Source: DRLZ01 sp036478815 (GTDB lineage Bacteria; Pseudomonadota; Gammaproteobacteria; Methylococcales; DRLZ01). Taken from it: a DNA stretch of 6,964 nucleotides. Shown here piece after piece: positions 1 through 6,845 of the stretch (position 1 is the first letter of the stretch; each line of letters starts with the position of its first letter). Both the position numbers and the translations under genes were made by a program. The notes under the pieces are model-generated. The model was not told the DNA's origin and searched no databases. It saw only the letters and a program-made list of their open reading frames with translations. The stretch is from assembly GCA_036478815.1 (NCBI GenBank), contig JAZGEP010000346.1, positions 1-6,964 of the forward strand, in the 5' to 3' direction.

Positions 1-61
1 TCGTGTTAATCCCAAACCATCTATTTGCTTATAATAAGCGTGCTCGATCTTCTCCGGGCTT

Positions 62-125
62 GTTCAACAACTGGATAAGATTGTGGCTCGCTTCGCTCTC
101 ACAATCTATCCTTATTCGTTATGTG
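62..125 (-). other. attC-like recombination site (candidate)
   Basis: Read on the minus strand the order is CACATAAC (R'', 125-118), a six-base spacer, a 12-base arm (111-100), a 14-base loop, a 13-base arm (85-73), a four-base spacer and GTTGAAC (R', 68-62). The arms pair perfectly except for one unpaired base at 77/78. An imperfect stem with an extrahelical base, unpaired spacers next to the R boxes, and a 64-nt length all match known attC sites (about 57-141 nt). R' fits GTTRRRY exactly; R'' departs from RYYYAAC at one position. The bulged base lies on the L' arm, whereas attC sites usually carry it on the L'' arm, and this lowers confidence. A plain stem-loop terminator is less likely because no T-run follows on the minus strand. 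Confidence 0.5.
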
Positions 126-158
126 TGTTTTTCATGGTTACGATACAAAAATGCAAAC

Positions 159-797
159 TTAGCGATTACTTACCGCTGATTCCAGCAAAGTGATTGCTTC
201 TTCTTTGATTTCAGGGTCATCAATAGCATAAGGAAATGGAGGAGCTGGATCGTATTCAATACCCACTTGAATAGCCTGCGCTGTAGGTTGACCTGCAATT
301 TCAGCACTGAGTGCCAGAGCCAAGTCTATACCTGCGGATATACCCGCTGCTGTAAATACTTTGCCAGTTTGGGTTATGCGCTTTCCAGTATAAGTAAGTC
401 CCATACTTTCAATAGCTTTAGCTGCATCCCAGTGCGATGACACACCACCTTCTGTAAGAATGCCCGCTCCAATTAAAATAAGCGAACCAGTACACACCGA
501 AGTTGTATAACGAGAACCTTCATGCTGATTTTTCAACCATTGTTGAATTTTAGGGTTTTGAGCCATTGGCATAACAAATTCAGGTGGTCCGCCAGGTACA
601 AGTAAAACTTCGGATTGACCTGAAGAATCTAAATCACATGTTGGTAGAAAGGTCATAAAACCAACATCGGAGGTGATAGCTTTGGAGTCAAGTGCCACAA
701 ATTGAATACGGGCTTCTGGTAGCCTACTTAACACTTCATAAGGGCCGATGGCATCGAGCATAGTCATTCCCTGATAACTGAGAATATTTATTAACAT
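159..797 (-). CDS. DJ-1/PfpI family protein, isonitrile hydratase (InhA)-like
   Basis: A 212-residue single-domain cytosolic protein of the DJ-1/PfpI (class I glutamine amidotransferase-like) superfamily, full length for the family. Visible hallmarks are the N-terminal strand followed by LDAIGPYEV (residues 14-22, with the conserved Asp15), the VPGG turn (67-70), the nucleophile elbow VCTGS with Cys102 and Thr103, SSHWDA (120-125) and a C-terminal AAGISAGIDLAL segment (150-161). In the characterised isonitrile hydratase of Pseudomonas the corresponding Cys, Thr and Asp are needed to hydrate isonitriles to N-substituted formamides. All three are present here, so that activity is possible, but many homologues have no tested substrate. 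The ATG at 797 follows a GAGGAG ribosome site six bases upstream. The gene stands alone and is framed by cassette-like ends. The family is certain; the substrate is not. Confidence 0.93.
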   Translation of the reverse strand: MLINILSYQGMTMLDAIGPYEVLSRLPEARIQFVALDSKAITSDVGFMTFLPTCDLDSSGQSEVLLVPGGPPEFVMPMAQNPKIQQWLKNQHEGSRYTTSVCTGSLILIGAGILTEGGVSSHWDAAKAIESMGLTYTGKRITQTGKVFTAAGISAGIDLALALSAEIAGQPTAQAIQVGIEYDPAPPFPYAIDDPEIKEEAITLLESAVSNR

Positions 798-803
798 TAT
801 TTA

Positions 804-809
804 CTCCTC
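804..809 (-). promoter_or_regulatory. Ribosome binding site of the PfpI-like gene
   Basis: GAGGAG on the minus strand, six bases before the ATG at 797. It is strong and fixes the start of the 212-residue protein. Confidence 0.85.
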
Positions 810-860
810 ATTAAGAATTGAAGTTTATTAATAGGATGTTCGTCATTAACAAACCCGAAA

Positions 861-868
861 CACATAAC
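861..868 (-). other. Cassette 5' boundary box GTTATGTG
   Basis: The minus strand reads AAGC followed by GTTATGTG, resembling the right-hand core (GC before GTT) at which integron integrases cut. The eight bases are the exact reverse complement of CACATAAC at 125-118 behind the PfpI-like gene. The sequence just upstream (869-925 on the minus strand) does not fold into an ordinary attC with an R'' box, so this could be an attI end or a degraded attC. It is a short motif and its meaning depends on the paired site. Confidence 0.4.
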
Positions 869-887
869 GCTTAGTAGACATCATAAA

Positions 888-907
888 TGACGTATTTTTT
901 TACGTCA
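888..907. promoter_or_regulatory. Operator-like palindrome TGACGTA-N6-TACGTCA
   Basis: Two perfect seven-base inverted half-sites (888-894 and 901-907) are separated by six T residues on the plus strand. Outside them, CATCA and TGATG (five bases, past a four-base mismatch on each side) extend the dyad to a stem of about 38 bases. A third TACGTCA lies at 983-989. Dyad half-sites repeated upstream of a gene suggest a regulator binding site. The AT-rich loop and lack of a trailing T-run on the appropriate strand argue against a terminator. It sits about 90-110 bases upstream of the PfpI-like start. Confidence 0.4.
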
Positions 908-964
908 CTTGTGATGCATAACAATGTAACACAAGAATAACCTATTGTTTTATAAAAAATATTT

Positions 965-993
965 ATTATAAAACCTGATAAATACGTCATAAA
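965..993 (-). promoter_or_regulatory. Possible sigma-70 promoter reading towards the PfpI-like gene
   Basis: On the minus strand a perfect TATAAT (970-965) stands 17 bases after TTTATG (993-988), a weak -35 with three of six consensus bases. The TACGTCA half-site at 983-989 overlaps the -35 end, so a protein bound there could control it. The area is very AT-rich and chance matches are expected, so confidence is low. Confidence 0.25.
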
Positions 994-1081
994 TAGTAAT
1001 CTGAAATATCCAGGCAAAATTCTATCTAGCAACATATCAACACCAGCTCTACGTTAAGGAGAGATCAAAATTTTGGAAGTG

Positions 1082-1176
1082 GTCAGCTGAAATACGTTGG
1101 TTGTCAATGTTTTTTTGAAACATAACGAGTCATTATCCAGATCCAGCTATCTTACCTTTTGCCTATTTCAGTTGAC
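1082..1176. repeat. 13-bp imperfect inverted repeat pair
   Basis: GTCAGCTGAAATA (1082-1094) and TATTTCAGTTGAC (1164-1176) are inverted copies with one mismatch, 69 bases apart. Between them lies a smaller dyad, ATGTTT/AAACAT (1107-1112 and 1118-1123). The pair could be the ends of a small relic element or chance in AT-rich DNA. Confidence 0.35.
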
Positions 1177-1652
1177 GAAGACTATTTTTCAATCCTAGCC
1201 AAAGCTTGCCAACCACTCTTAAAAACATACATAAAAACAATTAGTTATAATTTTTTTATCGTCGTTATAGCGCTACATCGTTTCCTTTTATGATTATAGT
1301 GGTAGGGGATTGACCATATTGCTGTCAATCGTTGAAAAAACGTGGACTGCTCTTTATTTCCAAGAAGCGCAGTTTTTAATTTTGGTTTGACGAAGCAAAG
1401 TACGGTTACCGTGTATGTTGAAGCAGGAGAAGTCAATGACTCTCAGGAATATTATGGCATCACAAAACGATTGGAATTTGTAAGGCATTGTTTTTATATT
1501 ATTTGTTTTTTGACGCAAAGCAAGAATCAATGATTTACAGAGAATTCTGAGTTGAAAACGGTAAACTTGGGCTAGTTTTTCTAAACTTGATAACATATAA
1601 ATCACACATGAGACACGTATCCGGATTTCATTAAGTGTAAACTGAACGGCAG

Positions 1653-1668
1653 CACATAAATTTATGTG
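1653..1668. repeat. Perfect 16-bp palindrome CACATAAATTTATGTG
   Basis: All 16 bases form an uninterrupted dyad with no loop. Such a compact palindrome can be a homodimeric regulator site, but no gene start lies next to it, so no role can be assigned. Confidence 0.35.
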
Positions 1669-1985
1669 GAATTAGAACAAAAAAACATCCAGATTGAAAT
1701 GTGAATATTACCGTGCTTTTATTAGATAGGTATGGTAGTGGCTTCTCATGGTTTCTACTAAGATATCGAGTAATTAGGGGCTGTAGTAGCATTGATATTC
1801 TTTTCTATTCATTCGCTCATTGCCAATAAGCCGTTTTTTTACGAACACACCAAAAAGGAACCTTCGATTTTGAACTCGAAAACATCAATCTGTAGTTGAC
1901 CCTTATATTTCTGTAACTCGGTCATTCCTGCAGAGCCCAATTAATTTTATGCATACCCATCTAAAAATCTATCCCAGTTAAAAAT

Positions 1986-2190
1986 CTGAAGTTTCCTGAT
2001 TATTTAAATCAAGTGTACGCAATAGCTGCGTGCTGGGATTGAATGTAAGCGGTGGTTGCACTGTTTATAGCAAACCCCCATTTAATTATCATGATGCAAG
2101 CGCATTTCTAGACAAGAAAAACATGATACTTTTCATTAAGATAGATCACGCACTCAATATTACCACAAAATAATAATTCGGAAACTTCAG
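1986..2190. repeat. 205-bp segment bounded by 11-bp perfect inverted repeats (MITE-like?)
   Basis: CTGAAGTTTCC (1986-1996) and GGAAACTTCAG (2180-2190) are exact inverted copies, and the bases just inside both are AT-rich and partly alike. Outside the left end is AGTTAAAAAT (1976-1985). The right end reads AGTTACAGAT (2189-2198), which overlaps the last two bases of the repeat and matches in eight of ten positions; this is a weak hint of a target duplication. The interior holds no ORF over 60 codons. It could be a non-autonomous element or the remains of an insertion sequence behind the response regulator gene. Confidence 0.35.
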
Positions 2191-2269
2191 TTACAGATTA
2201 TCATGTCGCTTTTATGTTGTGGTTGTTGCTACTTTTGATTATTATGGTTAGTTGCCTCAATATAAATAT

Positions 2270-3229
2270 TTAGCTCCCAAGCGAGTTCCCGTTTTGTAAC
2301 ACTTTAACAACTGCAGCAGTTCTAGTTGGAACTCCCAGTTTTTCAAAGACATGTTCCAGGTGTTTATTCACTGTTCTGGGGCTGGTATTTAATATCATAC
2401 CGACTTCCTTGTTGGTTTTGCCTCTTGATATCCACATCAGGATTTCTGCTTCTCTTGCGGTTAGCCCGAATGAGGTTTTTAGTGAATCAAGATCCCATTC
2501 TTGGGTGCATTTTTGAATCAGTAACATGTATTCGTCTGTGTGATGGCAGGAAATAATTTTACCGGTAAAGTCACTCCCGACTTGAATATCGTTAGCAATC
2601 GTTACATCAACTGATGCAGACGCTTTAGTCAGTGGACTAATTTGATCGAGTATTGGTTTCGGCAGGTAATCTCCATTATTGACTTCATGGCCTGCAATCA
2701 ATATTTCTGGATAGCAATCGTAGAGTACTTTTACTGCGGTTGCCGTAAGCCAGGTAATCAGTCCTGAGCGATCAAATGCCAAGGCGCTAAAGGCGATATG
2801 GCTCAATGTGTCTTCCGCTCTTTGGATATTGCGGGCTTGGAGTAATTGAGCTTCGACTCGCGCCAGTACTTCGGCTGGTCTGATGGGTTTGACTATATAA
2901 TCCACAGCACCTTCGCCAAAGCCTTTTAACAAATCTTCTAGCTCACTTAAACCGGTCATGAAGATAATCGGAATCTGTGCTGTGGATTGGTTATTTTTAA
3001 GTCGATGGCAGGTTTCAAAACCATCGATTCCGGGCATCATCACATCCAGTAAAACAATGTCTGGTTTCAGGTATTCAATTTGTTCTATCGCAGAAAGTCC
3101 GTCAGTAGCAACCAAAACACGGTACCCAGCTTCAGATAACATGTCTGACAGAACGGCCAGATTACCCGGAGCATCATCAACAATGAGTACGATGCCTTTT
3201 GCCACAGTATTGCTTTCAGTCACCATCAC
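2270..3229 (-). CDS. Response regulator: receiver, PAS-like middle, LuxR helix-turn-helix
   Basis: A 319-residue DNA-binding response regulator, about 100 residues longer than a NarL-type protein. The receiver (about 11-130) has the acidic pair Asp18/Asp19, phosphoacceptor Asp62 in LLDVMMPG, Thr92 and Lys114 before Pro115, so it should be phosphorylatable. Residues 138-245 look PAS-like, starting HIAFSALAFDRSGLITWLT. The LuxR/GerE helix-turn-helix covers about 253-312, with LTAREAEILMWISRGKTNKEV and the recognition helix around SPRTVNKHLEHVFEKLGV. It is the second gene of an operon, 52 nt after the sensor kinase, and is its probable output: a transcription factor activated by phosphotransfer. 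Numbering is from the GTG at 3229. The ATG one codon later (3226) is seven bases from an AGAGA motif (3238-3234) and may be the true start. No clear terminator follows. Target genes are unknown. Confidence 0.93.
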   Translation of the reverse strand: MMVTESNTVAKGIVLIVDDAPGNLAVLSDMLSEAGYRVLVATDGLSAIEQIEYLKPDIVLLDVMMPGIDGFETCHRLKNNQSTAQIPIIFMTGLSELEDLLKGFGEGAVDYIVKPIRPAEVLARVEAQLLQARNIQRAEDTLSHIAFSALAFDRSGLITWLTATAVKVLYDCYPEILIAGHEVNNGDYLPKPILDQISPLTKASASVDVTIANDIQVGSDFTGKIISCHHTDEYMLLIQKCTQEWDLDSLKTSFGLTAREAEILMWISRGKTNKEVGMILNTSPRTVNKHLEHVFEKLGVPTRTAAVVKVLQNGNSLGS

Positions 3230-3233
3230 ACGA

Positions 3234-3238
3234 TCTCT
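3234..3238 (-). promoter_or_regulatory. Ribosome binding site of the response regulator
   Basis: AGAGA on the minus strand, seven bases before ATG 3226 but only four before GTG 3229. The spacing favours the ATG as start, shortening the protein by one residue. Confidence 0.45.
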
Positions 3239-3281
3239 GTTTGCATACAGTAGGATGTAAACTTTCTAACGAATTTAGTCA

Positions 3282-6200
3282 TTAGCTGGTGTGTTTTACC
3301 TTGTGGTTATTGAGTATGGTTTTAATCTCTCCGATACGAAATTCATTCGCCAAGGCGCGAATACGCAGTGCAAAAGGTTGATAGCCAGGGTCGGTAATAA
3401 TTAATTCGTTGAGTTGTTGTTTCAAACCTAACAAGTCTCCAATGCGTACGTATTGAATTAACTGATTGATGATGTTGGTTGGCGGCAGTATCATTGGTTG
3501 ATCGGCTGATGTAGTGGTTGGTTGCGGTTGCTTGCCTTGATATATCCAGTTAAGTGACAAGTGTAGTTTGAGTGTATCAAGCAAGTCTGTTATTTGTAAC
3601 GGTTTGCTCAGAAAACCATTACAACCGGCATCAATTGCAGCTTGTCTGTCTGCTGGATAAGTATTTGCACTTAACACCAGAATCGGCATATAAGCACTAT
3701 GTTGGCGTAGTCGCGTGGCTGTTTCCATTCCACCAATGCCTTGCATTGCCAAGTCAAGCAGAATCAAATCTGGCATCAGCGTTTGTACCATTGCCAGACA
3801 TCGCTCACCAGACTCGGCTTTTTCAACTTGAAAGCCTAACGGCTCCAGCAAGGTGACGATTAGATTACTCTGTTCATGTTGATCATCGACAACCAGAATA
3901 TTTTTGGTGGCTTCCTGAAAACCGATGATATTATCGTCTTCTGGTGTTTCTACAACTGTTTTCACATTAGGCAGCAAGAGCCGTACGCTAAACCTGGAAC
4001 CTTTGCCTACAATACTGCTAACAGTCAGCTCCCCGCCCATTAATTCAGTCAGAATTTTACTGATTGTTAATCCCAGGCCGCTACCGACAACAGCATTTCC
4101 CGTGGATTGACTAAAACGCGTAAACGGTTGAAATATTTCTTCAATGTATTGTTGTTCGATACCTTCGCCGCTGTCGATTATTTGAAAGCTGGCAACCTCA
4201 CTTCGATAACTGATACGGAAGATTATTTCACCAGTAGCTGTAAATTTAATCGCATTGTTGAGCAAATTAATCAACACTTGTCTGATACGTTTTTCATCAC
4301 CGCGAATTTTATTCGGTAATTGATCGACTACCTGGCATCGAAAGATCAGTCCTTTGTCTTCGGTTTGAGTTCTGAAAATATTGACTAGATGCTCAATGAA
4401 TACGGGAAAACCGATTGTTTGATAGCGGACTTCAAACTTACGCGCTTCGATGCCAGCGATATCCTGAATATCTTCAATCAATGATGACAAATGCTCACCA
4501 CTACGCTTCAAAATTTCCACTGCTTCGCGTCTGTGTTCTGGCATTGTCGGGTCTTTATGCAAAATATGCGAATAGCCGACGATACAATTCAGCGGTGTGC
4601 GTAACTCATGACTCATATTGCTCAGAAACCTGCTCTTGGCAATGTTGGCATTATCAGCAACTTGCATGGTTTTTTGTAATTTGCTGTCAGTTATTTTATG
4701 TTCCGTTATTTCTGTTAACAGCAATTGCGTCTGTTTTGCTGTTTCATCATGCGCTACACGTCTGCTTTCATCACTTAAAATCAACCACCAGGTACACAAA
4801 CCAATGAACACCAATGTAGAGCTATAAACCTTGACAAAATTATTCAGCAGAAGATGAAATGAAGGGCTATTGGGTTCAGCAATCAGTAAATCCTGGAAAT
4901 AAATAATGCCGATAAAAATTAAGGTAAGCATTGCCAAAAATCCGAATAATAACGCAAATCGAATTAAACGTAGTCTTGAACTTAAAGACATACGTAAAGG
5001 CAGACAGCAATTGGCAATTTTCACCAGATAGTCATCAATTCGGGCACCTGGTTTACAGGCATCCAGACAACGCGCATCCAGTGAACAGCACAATGAACAG
5101 ATACTGCCTTGATAGGCAGGACAATACGCCATATCTTCATGTTCAAAGGAATTTCTACAGATACAACATTGGCGCGTCACAATCTCATGCTTGTAATGAC
5201 GGGCGCGTGCCAGATAATGGCGGTAATTGGTAAAACAGGCAATCGTTGGAACCAGGGTAAACGCAATTCCCAATGCAATAAAAGCAGAAAAAGCTTGCGC
5301 ATATTCACCGAACGCCCCGAGATAAGCCAATATCGCGATAATTGATGCACACAGAGTGGAAATAATGCCGACTGGATTAAGATCGGGCAAATAAGCGCGC
5401 TTGAATTCTACTATTTTTGGGGTTAGCCCAAGCGGTTTGTTGATCAGCAGTTCTGCTGCCACAGCGCTGATCCATGCAATGGATACATTGGAAAACAGCC
5501 CCAGCACTTTTTCCAACGCACCGAATACGCCAAATTCCATCAGCAATAAGGCAATTAAAACATTAAACCACAACCAAATAACCCGCCCCGGATGACTATG
5601 GGTGAGTCGGGAAAAGAAATTCGACCAGGCTAATGATCCAGCATAGGCATTGGTAACGTTGATTTTTACCTGAGAAATAATCACAAACAATGTGGTGATT
5701 GCCAGCGCCCATTCTGGGTTATCAATCACTTTGCTATAAGCGATGAAATACATTTGAGTGGGTTCATGCGCATGCTCCGCTGGCACACCTTGACTAATAG
5801 CAAGATGGGCGAGCAAAGCACCACCTAACTGTCGAGCCACACCAAAAACGATCCAACCAGGGCCAGCAATAATGGTCGCAGCCCACCAGCGCACCCGGTT
5901 TTGCCTGGTTTTCTCAGGCATGAAACGTAAAAAATCTACCTGCTCACCTATTTGCGCAACCATTGAAAAAGCGATCGTCGCGGCGCTACCGAACAACAAC
6001 CAGTTAAAGTCCTGACCAGTGGCTGCTATCCCGAAATAAGCGTTGAGTGTAAGGATCGCTTGGGGTTCTTTGTAAATCACCGCACAATAGGGGATCACCA
6101 GCAACACCAGCCAAATTGGCATTGTCCATAATTGCAATCGACTGATGGTGGTGATGCCAAAGGTGACTATCGGAATAACAATCACTGCGCTGATAATATG

Positions 6201-6662
6201 CGCAATCGCGAGAGGTATCTGGAAATACAGCTGAATCGCCAAAGACATGATCGAGGCTTCCAGCGCAAACAGGATAAAGGTAAATGACGCGTAAATTAAT
6301 GACGTAATTGTTGAGCCGAAATAGCCAAATCCAGCGCTGCGGGTCAGTAAATCGATATCAATATTGTAGCGAGCAGCGTAATAACTGATCGGAAAGCTGG
6401 TAATAAAAATGATCAATCCAACAGTCAGAATTGCCCAGAAAGCATTGGTGAAACCGTAGTTAATCGATAGAAAACCACCAATCGCCTCCAATACCAGAAA
6501 CGAGGTTGAACCAAAGGCGGTGCTGGCAACCTGAAATTCTGACCACTTGCGGAAACTGCGCGGAGCAAAACGCAACGCATAATCTTCCATGGTTTCATTG
6601 GCTACCCAGGAATTATAGTCGCGGCGAATCTTTGAAATGTTTTGATGAATTGCCGAACTCAT
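3282..6662 (-). CDS. NCS1 transporter-histidine kinase hybrid sensor
   Basis: An 1126-residue inner-membrane hybrid kinase. Residues about 25-480 form an NCS1-family (purine/cytosine/hydantoin-type) transporter with about 12 hydrophobic segments and family stretches EDYALRFAPRSFRKWSEF (26-43), QVDFLRFMPE (241-250) and NAYAGSLAWSNFFSR (338-352). Next come a cysteine-rich segment (499-553, eleven Cys) and two more membrane helices (about 565-589 and 612-630). The kinase core has a HisKA H-box with His685 in SHELRTP, an N-box at Asn802/Asn803, a G1 box DSGEG (830-834) and a G2 box GSGLGL (860-865). The receiver (about 921-1035) has Asp926/Asp927, Asp970 and Lys1020. A helical tail (about 1060-1126) ends the protein; no Hpt signature is seen. 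All catalytic residues are intact. By analogy with CbrA-type fusions, the transporter probably acts as ligand sensor, with or without transport. ATG 6662 has no good ribosome site, but an in-frame TGA six codons upstream excludes a longer form. It is first in an operon with the response regulator. The ligand is unknown; a nucleobase or related nitrogen compound is inferred. Confidence 0.93.
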   Translation of the reverse strand: MSSAIHQNISKIRRDYNSWVANETMEDYALRFAPRSFRKWSEFQVASTAFGSTSFLVLEAIGGFLSINYGFTNAFWAILTVGLIIFITSFPISYYAARYNIDIDLLTRSAGFGYFGSTITSLIYASFTFILFALEASIMSLAIQLYFQIPLAIAHIISAVIVIPIVTFGITTISRLQLWTMPIWLVLLVIPYCAVIYKEPQAILTLNAYFGIAATGQDFNWLLFGSAATIAFSMVAQIGEQVDFLRFMPEKTRQNRVRWWAATIIAGPGWIVFGVARQLGGALLAHLAISQGVPAEHAHEPTQMYFIAYSKVIDNPEWALAITTLFVIISQVKINVTNAYAGSLAWSNFFSRLTHSHPGRVIWLWFNVLIALLLMEFGVFGALEKVLGLFSNVSIAWISAVAAELLINKPLGLTPKIVEFKRAYLPDLNPVGIISTLCASIIAILAYLGAFGEYAQAFSAFIALGIAFTLVPTIACFTNYRHYLARARHYKHEIVTRQCCICRNSFEHEDMAYCPAYQGSICSLCCSLDARCLDACKPGARIDDYLVKIANCCLPLRMSLSSRLRLIRFALLFGFLAMLTLIFIGIIYFQDLLIAEPNSPSFHLLLNNFVKVYSSTLVFIGLCTWWLILSDESRRVAHDETAKQTQLLLTEITEHKITDSKLQKTMQVADNANIAKSRFLSNMSHELRTPLNCIVGYSHILHKDPTMPEHRREAVEILKRSGEHLSSLIEDIQDIAGIEARKFEVRYQTIGFPVFIEHLVNIFRTQTEDKGLIFRCQVVDQLPNKIRGDEKRIRQVLINLLNNAIKFTATGEIIFRISYRSEVASFQIIDSGEGIEQQYIEEIFQPFTRFSQSTGNAVVGSGLGLTISKILTELMGGELTVSSIVGKGSRFSVRLLLPNVKTVVETPEDDNIIGFQEATKNILVVDDQHEQSNLIVTLLEPLGFQVEKAESGERCLAMVQTLMPDLILLDLAMQGIGGMETATRLRQHSAYMPILVLSANTYPADRQAAIDAGCNGFLSKPLQITDLLDTLKLHLSLNWIYQGKQPQPTTTSADQPMILPPTNIINQLIQYVRIGDLLGLKQQLNELIITDPGYQPFALRIRALANEFRIGEIKTILNNHKVKHTS

Positions 6663-6845
6663 AGGATTTGATTGGTATCAGCTGTTTGAGAGAGAAGCAA
6701 AAGCACCATTATGCAGACTATATTTACATCGTTACAAAATCATTTTGAATAGCCAATTAATTTGACCAGTAAGCGTTACCTCAATTTCAGAATTCCTGAT
6801 ATCAGGACTTAAATAATAATGGGTTAAAAAACTCTAGATTTTAAT
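6663..6845 (-). promoter_or_regulatory. Leader and presumed promoter region of the sensor-regulator operon
   Basis: About 180 bases of AT-rich DNA with no ORF lie between the kinase start and the palindrome, and any promoter of the operon should be here. I see TATAGT (minus strand, 6722-6717) as a possible -10, but no convincing -35 at the right distance and no sigma-54 -24/-12 pair with correct spacing. TTGGTATCA at 6672-6680, just before the start codon, also occurs in the outer ends of the neighbouring palindrome. Confidence 0.3.

Larger units (their letters stand above)
68..867 (-). mobile_element. Candidate integron gene cassette carrying the PfpI-like gene
   Basis: The 800-bp unit runs on the minus strand from a GTTATGTG box (868-861) upstream of the PfpI-like gene to the GTTGAAC box (68-62) closing the attC-like site behind it. 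Cutting both boxes after the first G and joining the ends would rebuild GTTATGTG opposite CACATAAC (125-118). That gives an eight-base perfect match between the two ends, the defining arrangement of a cassette with its own attC. One ORF fills the unit, in the expected orientation, with 63 bp of leader and about 33 bp between stop and attC. Against it: no integrase gene is visible, the GTTATGT box departs from GTTRRRY at one position, and no attC for a preceding cassette could be folded upstream. It may be a lone cassette or the edge of a cassette array. Confidence 0.5.
1000..2269. other. Gene-poor AT-rich stretch of about 1.3 kb
   Basis: No convincing gene is present. The longest open frames are 63 to 83 codons on either strand, overlap one another, lack good ribosome sites, and their translations show no recognisable motif. 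I looked for integrase (tyrosine recombinase) and transposase signatures on both strands and found none. The stretch does contain inverted repeats at 1082-1176, a palindrome at 1653-1668 and a repeat-bounded segment at 1986-2190, described separately. It may be decayed mobile DNA between the cassette-like gene and the signalling operon. Confidence 0.5.

Noticed and set aside
1..66. Minus-strand open frame reading TSPEKIEHAYYKQIDGLGL and running off the left edge
   Set aside because: It is preceded by an in-frame TGA at 66-64. No ATG or GTG lies in frame within the window, and only a TTG at 15-13 with no ribosome site. The stretch is too short to recognise; it could be a remnant of a neighbouring cassette or chance.
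62..125. The stem-loop behind the PfpI-like gene as an intrinsic terminator
   Set aside because: On the minus strand the stem is followed by AGTTGTTG rather than a T-run, and the loop is large; the attC reading explains more of the sequence.
1085..1130. Second attC-like site, because GTTATG recurs on the minus strand near 1126
   Set aside because: No convincing R'' box and no paired arms with a bulge could be placed around it; the word alone is not enough.
1354..1605. 83-codon minus-strand frame and two overlapping 63-codon frames (1245-1436 minus, 1342-1533 plus)
   Set aside because: They overlap each other on opposite strands, have no good ribosome site, and their translations show no family motif; biased, low-information composition suggests chance frames.
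1618..1779. 53-codon minus-strand frame starting MLLQPLITRYL
   Set aside because: No ribosome site, no motif, and AT-rich surroundings; not distinguishable from chance.
869..2000. An integrase gene expected on the plus strand upstream of the cassette
   Set aside because: No frame long enough exists and no tyrosine-recombinase motif was found when the frames were read.
6690..6706. Possible sigma-54 promoter, TGGTGCTTTTGC, ahead of the kinase gene
   Set aside because: The GG and GC elements are about three bases too close for a -24/-12 promoter.
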